The notes under the pieces: generated by a model
The model's database searches: none
The model's input: the letters and a program-made list of their open reading frames with translations, nothing else
Told to the model about the DNA's origin: nothing
Translations under genes and position numbers: made by a program
In this document: positions 1-10,779 of the stretch, piece after piece
How positions within the stretch are numbered: the stretch's first letter is position 1
How the letters are laid out: each line of letters opens with the position of its first letter
Assembly (NCBI GenBank): GCA_944472135.2
Contig: OX235263.1
Coordinates: 5,501,517-5,565,516, forward strand
Direction of reading: 5' to 3'
Origin: Trichobilharzia regenti
Taxonomy: Eukaryota; Platyhelminthes; Trematoda; Strigeidida; Schistosomatidae
DNA length: 64,000 nucleotides

Positions 1-690
1 CTAGATGTGAGACCTGGCCATTGAGACTGAAAGACATGCAAACCTTGGCTAGCTTTTTCGAACATAGGTCCCTGCTTTCTATCTTCTGTGTGAAGTGGTA
101 TAATAAGTGAGCAATATTGAGGTTAGGCCTCAGTCAAGTGCTAGTTGGTAAGGAGGGAGGGGAAATCAATCGACGAGACTGTGAAATTACGTCGACTGAG
201 ATGGTTAGGACTTGTCACGTATGCATGCCTAGTCATTGCCTTCCTCGACAATGGGCGATGTTAGCTGACGAAGGGTCATGCTGGAAAAGAGGAAGCGGCT
301 GACAAACCAAAACATGGCACCAGTCAATGAAATCTACAACAGTTAGTCTAAGCCACGTAGGAAGGTGTAGACTTCTGACTAGTTGGGGTCCTCGAGACAG
401 TAAAAACTAATGGAGGCTGGAAACCATCGATGATATGGCTCAAAATCGTTCTCAATGGCTGGCGAAGATGCATCCACTCTTTGTGATTTATGATTTCCAA
501 TGAAAGTATATTGTTCTTCGTTATTACTATTCCTTTGTCTCATATCCCTGTCTACTATCTCTATTATGCATTTCTTCTACTTTCTTCTCTTGGTTTGTGT
601 GCTACGTGGAGGAAGTGTGGCGACTTGAACTGTTGCACATGGGTGGAAAGTTCTATGTCGAAAACAGACAGACAGAAGACCCAAAATTAG
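1..690 (+). mobile_element. LINE 3' end with ACAG tail (family L2x)
   Basis: A 5'-truncated non-LTR retrotransposon copy. It decays from the form seen, in the opposite strand, at 50868-50551, where a frame reads [20 protein letters not shown] and later [12 protein letters not shown]: the C-terminal region after a LINE reverse transcriptase. Here the frame is broken many times. The copy ends GTCGAAAACAGACAGACAG, a short tandem tail shared by the copies at 40.7-41.36, 50.3 and 52.8 kb. The clade is uncertain; L2x is only my label. Confidence 0.75.
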
Positions 691-764
691 ACATACTGTC
701 AAACCCAATAATAATGATAATAATATTGATAACAATTGCAATTACAATGACAATGTTAACTTAC

Positions 765-1012
765 CAAAGGAGAGAAACCGCTCATCAACACACTATTACG
801 AGCTAATTCACACATATCCGTAGAAGTGAATTTCCATACTTGTGCAGCAATACTATACTCTTCAATTAAGGGTTCTTTGGTAAAATGAAATTGCAATGGA
901 TCGTCAGTGCTCAAACTGACGAACAGACCACGCGCTAAATAATCATTCAGGGGATTACGATGATAATCCAAGAATAGGAATTATTGCTTAACGGTGACAT
1001 TGCAATTCCAAT
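765..1012 (-). CDS. AMPD: AMP deaminase exon with one-base frameshift, STDDPLQFH block
   Basis: The exon starts [12 protein letters not shown] and, after a frame change, goes on [45 protein letters not shown] and [13 protein letters not shown]. The [10 protein letters not shown] motif holds the catalytic Asp pair and is intact. Acceptor AATAG|ATTGG follows a pyrimidine tract and the donor is TTG|GTAAGT. The exon is 248 bases where 249 are needed: between SNNS and FLDYHR one base is missing, beside the CC at 977-978 of the plus strand. All other signals are intact, so I favour an assembly indel in a C run over a dead gene, but cannot prove it. Confidence 0.92.
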
Positions 1013-1301
1013 CTATTTTTTGATGAAAAAGGAGAAAATAGATCGAAAAAAATCAATACGTATATAGAGACAGTAATTTTCAAAAGGTTAGTTTGCCGAG
1101 ATTTAAATGATTGCAAGCATTGTCACATTTAGAAAAACATCGCTGAAACCCATGTAGTATTGGACAACCACTTCATACTAGTTTGTGACACCTCCTCAGT
1201 AGGCAGCCATCACTCTACCGATACGGATAGAAACAAAAACCTTCGGATTGTGAGGCGAACTCGTCGACAATTTGGCCACTAGGACAAAATACAGACAACA
1301 T

Positions 1302-1445
1302 TCATTAGCTTCAAGTGTTGGTTTGCAAGGATTTGACTGGTTACAGGATTTCATGATGGCCTGATATCGGTTAGAGGACCATTGAGTACTGGCAGCTGTT
1401 TCGTCCAAGTTTGGGACTCTTCAGCAGTACGCACCCACTGGGGCT
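1302..1445 (-). mobile_element. Hammerhead SINE fragment (family B)
   Basis: The 3' part of the SM-alpha-like SINE, antisense to the window. On the minus strand GTACTG is followed by CTGAAGA, GTCC-loop-GGAC and GAAAC, then AGCTG-CCAGTAC. The T of the cleavage triplet GTC is missing, so the ribozyme should be inactive here. The tail (TGATATCAGGCC, then CAAACCAACACTTGAA) is as in other copies. Confidence 0.75.
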
Positions 1446-1506
1446 TCATCTGTGATCAAAAACGAAACCAACAATCTACAGGTTCTTCTTCTTCCTATCA
1501 ACTACC

Positions 1507-2399
1507 GGCAAAGTTAAACTTTCGACACCACTAACAACCAATCAGCAAACGACTTTGAACGGACCAATCACATTAAAGAGGCATATATGATGAATGAAAA
1601 TGTATATTTATAGAAAAAAAGCATAAAATAGAGAATAAAAAAGTTACATGGGATATCTTTCTCGAACATGTGAGAAAAACATCTCCCAGTTTAGCATGGG
1701 ACTGTCAATGGAGAAGTTACACCACATCCTGTACATATATTCATCCAAATGACCATAAATGAGATCCTTTTGAGATCCACTTAAAGCCCTTATCCTATTT
1801 TTCAACCTGCCCCAAAATCCTTCAATAGAATTTGTATGTGTCCTCGTAACGGGATCCACAAAATCACTTGAATGGTTGACTCTGTGATGAATACATCCCA
1901 GAGATGACAGTGAATTGTAGCCTTTCCACTCGTCGGTGTGTATAATTGACCCCCGCGTAACAAGTCTGGTAATAATAGGTATAAGAGTAGTTGCTTTTCT
2001 ATCTGCTATCCTTAGGGAGAGAAGCGACCTAGCGAAAAAACTGCCTACGAAATATTAAAATTATCAGCTTACTCTCTCTAGCGTTAGTAGGCTTCAAACA
2101 TATAGCACAACGATGAACAAACCCATCAGTTGATTTGGTATAGCTTTTTAAAGTCGTGATGCCACCACACAAACAAATTCGCTCTTTCCGGCGCAACTCA
2201 AATCCAGGGAATACTGGAAAACGCTAACCTCCTCGAATTGCAACAATAGCTTTGTAAGGTCACGCATTAGAAATAAATCAAGCGCTATACAACATTGGAC
2301 TGCGTTCGTGAACCTCATTGGATAATTCGACACCGTAAAAGAATCTCATTGGATAATTCACTGATTGGTAGTTAGTGGTGTCGAAAGTTTAACTTCGCC
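1507..2399 (-). mobile_element. Merlin DNA transposon, internally deleted, with 8-bp target duplication
   Basis: The ends are inverted repeats of about 38 bases, starting GGCAAAGTTAAACTTTCGAC at 1507 and, on the other strand, GGCGAAGTTAAACTTTCGAC at 2399. Both sides carry the direct repeat CAACTACC (1499-1506 and 2400-2407), the 8-bp duplication expected of the Merlin (IS1016/ISXO2-like) superfamily, known from schistosomes. The interior codes the C-terminal transposase on the minus strand. At 893 bp it lacks the first catalytic region, so it is non-autonomous. It lies in the 13.5-kb AMPD intron, in the same orientation as the gene. Confidence 0.93.
1644..2054 (-). pseudogene. Merlin transposase, C-terminal part (ISXO2-like DDE domain)
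   Basis: An open stretch of about 136 codons without an intact start. In order it reads VGSFFARSLLSLRIADRKAT, then GSIIHTDEWKGYNSL, VNHSSDFVDP, THTNSIEGFWGRLKNR, then LDEYMYRMW and a stop after RERYPM. HTDEW carries the second catalytic aspartate and HTNSIEGFW is the end signature of ISXO2/Merlin transposases. Upstream a second frame gives STDGFVHRCAICLKPTNARE, a likely remnant of the N-terminal zinc-binding part. Between the two the first catalytic aspartate region is gone. The 31-base gap begins GTAAGC and ends TTTCGTAG, so a micro-intron or a deletion scar are both possible. Confidence 0.88.
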
Positions 2400-2623
2400 C
2401 AACTACCTGAAGGAACTACTTCTCACTGAAATGCACGTTTAAATATCCAATTCAAACTCAGTGTACCATTCTGTGTACAGAAAGATTATGTAGATATCGA
2501 AGTCTACTCTCAATCCACTCCTCCTAGCTGACTGCTTCAAGGCGAGCGTCGAAGACTCTATCCTTTGATCAGCGAACTTCACCTACATAAGAGAGATGTG
2601 TAGATGGTATGCTTATATAATTT

Positions 2624-3560
2624 GTGATGAAAAACCTAATTTACAACACTGTCTTCTCAAAACCTTCAACGCGGCACACCCACGAAAGTGAACAAACCTC
2701 TCATTTCCATCCGTGGATGCACTACTTACCAGAAGGCAAGACTGTGAACGATTCAAAGATTAATATATCGCAAGCTAACATGGATTGGACAGCCTATCAA
2801 CTACAAGAGCTTCATCCATTGATGCGAAAGAGCAAAATAAGTACGCAAAATATGTTTAAGGATTAGAAAAATCTCTTGGCATGACACGATAGAGAATGAA
2901 CTAAATTCACTACATGAACTTGGGAATAAAAGTAGCATTCAAACCACCCACAAACTCAATTAGAAACAAGCTTTGTCGGTTAAAGAATCAATTCTGTGGA
3001 GCCAGTATAAGAAAACAATTTAGTTTATCTAATACCCTGCCTCCAGTGATTGTCAGGTCAAATACATAGGTCAAACTAGTAAAACAGAGGCATTGAGTCA
3101 AACTATCCGAACATAAAAACCTAGCCACAACATCTAGATGGTTGACCTAAATAAGATAAGAAATCTAGAGAATAGTTCAGCTATGGCATTACATGCAGTC
3201 ATACACAACCATAAAATAGAATGGGATTAGACGACAGTGTTAAAATCGAATGTCACAGAGTGGAGAGAGACAGAGATTGATAACAGAAGCTTTGTTTATC
3301 GAATCAACTGCAAATACATGTAATAGGAATGATTCAACACCTATCCACATCGACATCTGAAGAATTCCACTACCCCAAAGACGATTAATAGAAGACAAAG
3401 AAGACTATAAAACTCAAGTTTCAAAGTCGTGTGATTATAATTGATGAAATGATAATGAACAATAAATTTTGTTCGAAACGTTGTCATCCAGTAAATAATA
3501 CTGTTTCACTCACTGTGTGATACATCTAATAAACAAACTAATATGGAATTAATTACTACC
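2624..3560 (+). mobile_element. Penelope-like element remnant, GIY-YIG end
   Basis: A decayed 3' part of a PLE. Recognisable pieces in changing frames are VKYIGQTSKTEALS (GIY-YIG endonuclease), NLENSSAMALHAVIHNHKIE and SFVYRINCK, matching the same subfamily at 27.8-28.3 kb. The copy ends with the tail TTTTGTTCGAAACGTTGTCA near 3466 and a segment at 3490-3545, seen inverted at 23.96-24.04 and 42.3 kb and direct at 44.15-44.22 kb. It has many stops and no complete gene. Confidence 0.7.
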
Positions 3561-3881
3561 ATACATATATTAAGATGAGTGGGGTAGTTGGGCCGCAAGC
3601 GTGACACGGAGTTGATCGTGTGAGGAGCAGATGACAGTATATGAGTGGCAATCGTGGAATCAGCAGACGAAGAGAACAGAAAGTTCCACTTGAAACCCAG
3701 AGGGGAACACAATAATTACAATTAATAAATTCCAAAATTATCCTTTAAATATAAAATGCATAACTGTAGGCTGACAATTGACTGATCGCCAAAATTTCTT
3801 TTAATATCCGCCCCCAGAAAATATTAGACTGTCTTTGTACATTCGTCCCTTACTAACCACATCTACCTGAATATGACTCAG

Positions 3882-3885
<4 letters not shown>

Positions 3886-3928
<43 letters not shown>
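3886..3928. repeat. (TA)n microsatellite
   Basis: About 21 TA units in a row. Similar tracts lie at 31325-31370, 33096-33136 and 40298-40323. Confidence 0.97.
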
Positions 3929-3931
<3 letters not shown>

Positions 3932-4139
3932 CTTTCACATTATAAGACGGTTTGGCGTGCGCTTTCCGTTTCGTTTTTGTAAAATGATACTCGGTTTTAA
4001 TTTACTATTAGGTTTGTTTATATCAAAAAAGTGGGTTGACACTGTAGCCTACAAAAAACATTGAAATAACCGAGACAGAATTTCAGTTTGTTTTTAACAC
4101 ACAAACACACACAAAAGGAACTGTATACAAAGACTATTC

Positions 4140-5240
4140 ATGAGAGCCAACAACGACTCACTGCAGCACTCCCACCTTAAGGAAAATTGAAGAAAGATAT
4201 CTCATGGACGTCTTCCAAAAGAATGGATATCCACGGAATTTCATTAAAAGACACTGTGCGTCGGTGGCACAGTGGTTAGGACTCTCGCCGACCATGCACA
4301 TGGTCCGAGGTTCGATCCCCTGCCACTGACGCACACCTGATATCTATGGTCGGTTTGCAAAATTTCGGCTACCGATATCCATGTTGAAAATTCCATACTT
4401 GTACCAAAAATACAGTGTGGAATCAAGCTGTAATCAAAAATATATAAAAAAAATAAAAATAAATAAATACCCCCAAGCCAACCTACCAAACCAAAAGCAC
4501 CCAAGGAAAGCACAAAGAAAATCACCATACCATATATAAAGTATATCTCAGAAATCACTACACGACTCTTCAAACCTCAAGGGGTTGAAGTCGCACACAA
4601 ACCAACAAAATCACTTCACTCAGTTGGCCCTATGTCAACCAAAAGACTCAACAACGAAAGAAGATAAAACCAACATCATCTACAAAATAAATTGTAACAA
4701 CTACGAAAAACACTACATTGGCCAAAGTGGACGTCCCCTTTGTCTTCGTATCCATGATGATAAACTAGCCATCAAAACACATGCTGATATCCACTCTCTC
4801 TCATATCGCTACGTACAGACAACCACGGACATCAATTAAACTGCGACAACCAACGTTCATATATTAGACAGAGGAAACAACAAGAATGCTACAGAATTTT
4901 TAGAAGGCTGCCTGGTATTCCAGTGAATCATCAATCAATAGACACTTCGAGATAGACAAAATTTATCAAAGGATAAGAATGAAATCACGCACACAAAGGG
5001 TCAAAGTTCAAGTCAAGTAAACAATCAGTTCCAATACACGTAGCCTAGAAGGTGTGAAAACACACAGCAACAACCAGTCACATCCAAGGTCAACAGGAGA
5101 GATGATTTATAAACTCGTGGAGAAATCTGAAAGCTCACTTCAAATAGAAGCATGCGCTGAAGATATTGACTAGTAGGGCGATGAAAGCTTAGCAAATTAA
5201 CCATCCAGCTCAGAGAACACAACTGCATCAAAAAAAATCC
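4140..5240 (+). mobile_element. Penelope-like element with GIY-YIG, split by a SINE
   Basis: A PLE 3' half in plus orientation. Before the SINE it reads FQKNGYPRNFIKRH, the connector between reverse transcriptase and endonuclease. After the SINE come PHQANxPNQKHPRKAQRKS-like residues and KTNIIYKINCNNYEKHYIGQ, the GIY-YIG core, at 4669-4730. The 3' tail (4919-5240) includes TGGTATTCCAGTGAATCATC and GAGAAATCTGAAAGCTCAC and is shared with 36.7-37.93 and 48.18-48.34 kb. Frames are broken, so it is inactive. Confidence 0.83.
4250..4460 (+). mobile_element. tRNA-derived SINE (family A) inside a PLE
   Basis: The element starts GTGCGTCGGTGGCACAGTGG with a pol III A-box-like TGGCACAGTGGT, then the B-box GGTTCGATCCC, the body CACCTGATATCTATGGTCGG and TTGTACCAAAAATACAGTGT, and an A-rich tail of AAAT-type repeats. 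It interrupts the PLE between the NGYPRNFIKRH connector and the endonuclease. I see no clean target duplication. Confidence 0.88.
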
Positions 5241-5259
5241 GCCTTTTTAAAAGGTGAAT

Positions 5260-5795
5260 TAGGAGAATAATGCTAAGAAGAGACGACCTAGCTCCTCTAT
5301 TGTGAAACATATTATAAAGACAAGAAATAAAATTGATGTTTACACATCTTTAAAACCTATCTATAAAACGTATTTAGGGCGTATCCCGAAGTTTGTGAAA
5401 GTCCTGGCTAGCAATTAGAAAGTTTAAACTACCTGAACAATTCGTCATCACACTAAACCTTCCCTATTAAACTTTGTTTTAATACAAGCTAGAGTAGATG
5501 TATTATTGCCTCTGTTATATAGTTTAGTGGTCTTCATTGTTATTTTGACCTTTAATATGTCCTTTTAACTTGACTTAGCTTGTCTATTTCCTCGCCATCT
5601 TAACTCTTTATTAATTTCACACATATATTCATATGACAAGTCCGTGTGTGATGGATCAGATTGTTCGAAATGTGTTGCGCAAATACAACATTACACAATT
5701 CAGAGGAATTACGTTTTCTTCTAGCTTTATCTAAATTCATAAAGGGAACTAAATGTTTTAAAAGTGAATCACATAAATGTCTTAAACAATATATA
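5260..5795 (+). mobile_element. Penelope-like element 3' end (second subfamily)
   Basis: This fragment begins with residues like SSIVKHIIKTRNKIDV, the C-terminal part of a PLE GIY-YIG protein, then runs into a long 3' untranslated stretch with GTGGTCTTCATTGTTATTTTG and GTTCGAAATGTGTTGCGCAA. The same sequence is at 46.4-46.76 kb (plus) and 45.69-46.1 kb (minus). It is 5'-truncated and dead. Confidence 0.72.
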
Positions 5796-5799
5796 CCTT

Positions 5800-6130
5800 A
5801 AAATAGGATCTGACCTGGTTACAACACCCCACCTCCCCACCCGTGAAATGACAAAATCAACACGAATGTGATACACAACTTCACTATGTAAACACACACA
5901 TCGCTTTTATAAATCCAACAATCTACACTTGGTTTTGTTTTGTTATCTTTACCAATTGACCAACTTAACAGCGAAAAATGACCCCAGACTAACGAACGAT
6001 GATCAAGTTAGTAAACTTTGTTTTGATACCACATAACAGATGTACTATTACCTTTGTTATTTGGTTTAGTGATTGATCTTCATCGTTATTTTGACTTTCA
6101 ATATGTCCTTTTAACATAAACCTCTATTAT
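5800..6130 (+). repeat. Dispersed repeat shared with 61275-61640
   Basis: The stretch from ATCTGACCTGGTTACAACAC to CAATATGTCCTTTTAAC reappears at 61275-61640 with few changes. Its last 130 bases overlap the untranslated tail of the PLE subfamily at 5260-5795, so it may be another part of the same element. It has no coding capacity. Confidence 0.7.
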
Positions 6131-6700
6131 AATGAACAAATTATTATTATTGTTATTATTTGTTTGAATTTTAGCGATAGTTTTTGGTATAAAGGATATG
6201 AATACTTCTCCTGGAGTTTGATAACACACCCAATATTTTATATTGGATTAATATGACTGAAACTAATCAGAACTCTGTAACTAGGGTTCGATTATCGCTA
6301 TAGAGTTGATATGCTATAGACGATGTGTACTTACGATATCAAGAGCAGGTCAAACACTTATACACAACAGTAAATGCTATATAGTGTAGCACTCGCCTTG
6401 AGTGATGCTCACCAGCCAGTTGTACCATGAGCAAGTGGTCAAGGGTTTGATCGATATCCAGTTGAAGCACTCCTCACCCCCCCACCACCCCCACCAAAAA
6501 AACCTCGCCTAGTTTAAAACACTAACCTGAAATAGGCATAAAGAAAAAAAGTTAGATCTTAAGTTATCCAGTATTGAAGGAGTGGACTCGATCCCGAAAC
6601 CTAATGATTTAAAAAAGTCGAGTGCCTAAGTAAGCACCACACACATATCTACGGAAAAACAAACAAAGGAAGATTGGCTGGTCAAAAAATTAGCAACCAA
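6131..6700. other. Intron stretch, no gene recognised
   Basis: AT-rich sequence. It holds a weak tRNA-like trace around 6395-6470 (a degenerate B-box AAGGGTTTGATCGATATCC) and a C-rich tract at 6476-6495. I see no coding potential. Confidence 0.5.
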
Positions 6701-7520
6701 CCCCGTTCCATTATGGGTAGAATTTGTTTTGATAAAGTCTCACAGTGTTATACAGTAATAATATTTATTGATGACGTTTTGAGGACAATTTATTGCTGCT
6801 CATAATCACATCAAGTTACCTGAACAACTTTATAACTTCGTTTATATAATTCCATTATTATTTTTCATCGCTTTCCATGAATCATTTCTATTGCATGTGT
6901 TGGGTGTAGACTCGATGAACTAGGCAGGAATCAGTAATCAACCTCTGTCTATCTCCACCTACCTACATTACTTCTTAGAATTTTAACCCTCTCCCACCCA
7001 CCCTATTGTGTGGTTGTGTGTTAGCGCATGCATTGTAATTGCTGAGCTTTTTTCTAAATTACTTATTTTCTCGGGGTCAACCGTTCTTACTTTAACTAAA
7101 TTCTTATGTTCCAACAATCTGATTACCCCTGATCTACTAGTTTGACCTATATAGTTGACCTCACAGTCATTGCAAGTTATTTTGTAAATTATATTATTTT
7201 GTCTAATTGGGTCAACCGACAGGGGTCCTTTAACCTACGGGAGCTTGTGTCTGCCTGAGTGAGTTAGTAGGTTTGAATGCCACTCTAATTACTGCTTTGT
7301 TAAAACAAATTTTATCCACAATGGAATTATACTCTACCGCAGTGAACAAGTTTATTCTTACATCAACAACCGTACTACCGTTACGGACTTTGAAAAAGCT
7401 TTGCTCAAGACAATCTGGAACTATTAATATAAGAATAAAACTTGTGCACTGTGGTAGAGTGTAATTCCATTATGGGTAAATTTTGTTTTGATAAAGTCTC
7501 ACAGTGTTATACAGTAATGT
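6700..7520 (-). mobile_element. Penelope-like element remnant, antisense
   Basis: On the minus strand this matches the PLE subfamily at 27.8-28.3 kb, with traces of HALTHNHTIGWERVK and of the segment starting CTGATTACTGATTCCTGCC. It is bounded by two direct copies of about 55 bases, TTTGTTTTGATAAAGTCTCA at 6726 and at 7482. Inside the right end an inverted pair (7313-7373 against 7428-7488) carries a TAGAGTATAATTCCAT-like core. The direct repeats may be PLE pseudo-LTR remnants. Confidence 0.65.
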
Positions 7521-7929
7521 TTACAATCTGGAACTCGCGCAGAAATGGATTTAATAAATGACACTTGTGAAACAACATGGGAAAACATGAACAGAAGACA
7601 GAAGAAGCACAATATAGAGGGAAAAAGTGGCACAATACTGAAGATATGAGCAAATTGTGATTCTGATATATGGTATCTTGTCTATATCTGTACAACCAGC
7701 TCCGCATAAATAATTTTTTTGAGAAATACTCTTGTGTTCTGCCTTGACAATATATTAATTTGTGATCTAACATTAAACCAGCCAATCACATCCACGCAAA
7801 CCAACACTTAGAAATTGATCTGGTGGGAATTAGTGGATGACTATCATATGATGAAGTTGCCTGGAGTAGTTCCAGTGAGAAATCATGAGCAGTAGTGATC
7901 TTCACCACATCGACTGTGAAGGCGAATAC

Positions 7930-8215
7930 TCACTTGCCGATGACATTGCCTAGTGGGGGCGTTATGTGACGCGATTCGGCAGAAGCTACAAGACACGAAC
8001 GGCTGGCTGCATTACGTCCCTGCAGCCTTACAACCAGAAAGTTTGAGGTTCGATCTACAATGGCGGGGGGTGGGGGTGGATATGGGTGTGTACTGCTGAA
8101 GATTCCCAGACTTGGGCGAGACATATGTCCAATGGTCTAACTGATGTCAGTTCGTGATTTAACCTAAAACCGATCAAATCCCAGGCAAAACCAACACACA
8201 CACACACACCTAATA
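7930..8215 (+). mobile_element. Hammerhead SINE, degenerate (family B)
   Basis: Body and tail resemble the family: TTACAACCAGAAAGTTTGAGG, the B-box GGTTCGATC, GTGTACTGCTGAAGATTCCC, then GTCTAACTGATGTCAGTTCG. The ribozyme core is disrupted after stem II (GGGCGAGAC). A CA repeat follows. Confidence 0.7.
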
Positions 8216-8341
8216 TCAAATAGGCACATCCAATAACTATTATTATTACAACTTTGCACAATGACTGACTTTAGGGTGAAGTAAAATTCCTTTTTTTGAC
8301 TGAAATTGGTTTTTGACATTTACGTTAATCGCAACAACCAT

Positions 8342-8380
<39 letters not shown>
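8342..8380. repeat. (TAA)n microsatellite
   Basis: About 13 ATA/TAA units. RTE-like copies in this window end in the same trinucleotide, so it may mark a decayed LINE end. Confidence 0.95.
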
Positions 8381-8381
<1 letters not shown>

Positions 8382-8749
8382 GCAGTTGCACCCAGAAAAT
8401 CGTCTGTAGACGTCAACAACGCTTGAAAACAAGGAAGACGTCTAGACAAGAAAAAGTATGATGCAGAATTAGTAATGCAGGGCAAACAAATCAAGTGACA
8501 TCCTATGCACAAACAAACATACCCACACAAATTCCTACATGTCCAAAGATACATCAGCCAAGTAGATATATATAGCTGACATTAGACAGTGGTAATTAAA
8601 GACATGAACTGTTTTTAAAGATATTTAAGAATACTGTAATTAAAATGCTTACTTCTAAAAGAAATGATTAACAGTTTGACAAAAGACGATATGATTGGCT
8701 TTTAGTTTTAAAGTGATAGATACTGATGAAATAAAGATAATGATTATAA

Positions 8750-9897
8750 GCTTGGAATGATAGTCACTTCTCTACTTCACACAGCTTCATCGACTTTGAA
8801 AAGGCCTTCCACAGCGCAGCGTCGATCGAGAGGTGATTTGGAAACTACTTCGCTAATAGCAATTATACAACTCATCCAACAGTTGTACGACAACACTACG
8901 TACCAAGTAATCAACAACGGGATACTCACGGAATCCTTCGAAGTGAAGACGGGTGTAAGACAAGGCTGGTCAGTTGTCTAGTAGCTCCAGTGATTTCCCT
9001 GAATGCATTAGACTGGATAATGAGACAGACAGACAGCTATTGGCAGCGAAGAAACTGGCCTAAATGGACCCACACAAAACACTTGTAGGATCTGGATTTC
9101 GTCGATGATATATGTCTGATTTCACACAAACTGGAAGATATGTGAGTTAAGACCAACAAGTTTGAGATAGAAGAAGCATCAAAGATAGGACTTCCTTCAG
9201 ATGAGTATAGAGAAAACAAAGATGACGAAGATTCCTGGCCAACGCCAACGGCAACAGTCAGCCAGCATAAATGGGAGGAACCTTTACCTACCTGGAAAGC
9301 ATCATTTCAACTACAGGTGGACGGAACTGACGAGGATATCAAAGCAGCGAGGATCGGGAAAGCAAGACAAGCTTTCATTATTCTCAAGTCTGTGTGGAGG
9401 AAATCAACAGCACTCAACATGAAAAATAAGATCCGGATTTCTAACTCCATTGTGAAGTCATTGCTACTTACTGCATGGATTAGAGACTTGGCGCGTCATG
9501 AAGGGCACTTCGAACAAACTACAGATCTTCATCAACATTTGCCTTCTCTTATTTTTACTCAAGATCAGATGGCCAGGCAGAAAAGATCAGCAACAGAGAT
9601 CTCTGGTAATGAGCGAACCAACCCAGCAGGAACCGATTGTGAAACAAATATGCAGGAAGAAATGAAGGTGGATTGGCCGGCCATACTCTGAGGAAACCAT
9701 CAAGTGACATCACTAGATAAGCCACCACTCGAGTGGAACCCGAATGGAGAGCGGCGAGTTGGTCTTCATTGCGAGGTTGACTTGGAGGAGGTCATGTGAA
9801 GAGGAGATGAAAGCATCTGGGCAGGTGAAAAGATTGGCGGAGAGCCGAACACAATGGAGACGTTTGGCTGAAGCCCTATGCTCCTCCAGGAATTAAA
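8750..9897 (+). mobile_element. RTE-like LINE, 3' half, frame-broken
   Basis: A reverse transcriptase relic in plus orientation: HSFIDFEKAFHS, QLYDNTTYQVINNG, FEVKTGVRQGW, then the FADD box region, the KARQAF-LKSVWR segment and a C-terminal region, ending GAAGCCCTATGCTCCTCCAG and GGAAATAATAATAA. Several frameshifts separate these pieces. The (AAT)n end is typical of RTE-type LINEs. It matches the cleaner copy at 59560-60404. Confidence 0.85.
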
Positions 9898-9929
9898 GGA
9901 AATAATAATAAGGAAAACCACACTGGAAA

Positions 9930-10180
9930 CCTGGTTGGTTCGTTCTAGTTCGTTCAGAACTCCTCATCAGTACGCAATTATTATAAAACATTACAGGATC
10001 GAACAAGGTTAACTCGGTAACCGTTCCAGCTACTGGGAAGGAATATCTGTAACTCATAAATGCTAACTTCTGCCAATCCACGATATTACATAATGTGACA
10101 AACTAGCCATTATCATCTGTGTATTCTCTCACACCCGACATGATGGACATTCATGGGTCACACAACTTGAGACAAATTCA
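9930..10180 (-). mobile_element. Hammerhead SINE, degenerate (family B)
   Basis: Minus-strand traces: CTGATGAGGAGTTCTGAACG near 9950, the 5' segment GCAGAAGTTAGCATTTATGAG near 10050, then GATGTCGGGTGTGAG. The middle is heavily changed. I see nothing coding from here to 10440. Confidence 0.55.
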
Positions 10181-10439
10181 TCCTTCAGTCAATCACTAGT
10201 GAACATAAGATCAGCAGTTCATGAGTATGTGGTGTTGAAGAGTCCTAGTATAAGAACAATACAACTGTCCAATGCATTAACTTGCATCAGTTCGTTATCA
10301 TTGGATCCTTGTAAATTCACAATTTAAGAACAATGGAAATAAATAAATAATGGAGAATGAATAAATATCCGTATACAATTTCATCAAAAAATGTTTAAAA
10401 TCAAATCGAAATCCCTATATATATCAGATAAAATTCTAA

Positions 10440-10665
10440 GACCTTAAGATGGTTGTAGGCAATCGGCAGGAAGCGTTGGACCTAGGTTGCGTGCTAGTTG
10501 GCCCTCACCAGTCAGCAAAGCGTATCTGCAACCTTGAAGGAACTCATATTCCTTCTGTGAGACTGCAGATACGCCACCTCGCTGACTGGTGAGTGCCAGC
10601 TAGCACGAAATCTAGGCGTAGCAAAGTCGATTGCCTCCAACCATCTAATATCATCGAATCAGTCT
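10440..10665. repeat. Inverted pair of SINE family D ends
   Basis: The left arm (from AGATGGTTGTAGGCAATCGG) and the right arm (ending GATTGCCTCCAACCATCTAA) are inverted copies of the 3' part of the tRNA-derived SINE found direct at 29071-29255. Both contain the CTAGCACG-AACCTAGG body. Spacing between the arms is under 30 bases. Confidence 0.75.
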
Positions 10666-10779
10666 ACACCGTGATGGCGAGCTATTTAGAATGATGGCCA
10701 CATTACAAACCTGACTGATAGAATTCAGTCTGCACCAAACACCAAGGACTAGACACATCACACCAGTTCTTTGTTTATC

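Noticed and set aside
3873..4064. ORF of 63 codons with an Ile/Tyr run
   Set aside because: It is read through a (TA)n microsatellite and has no conserved content.
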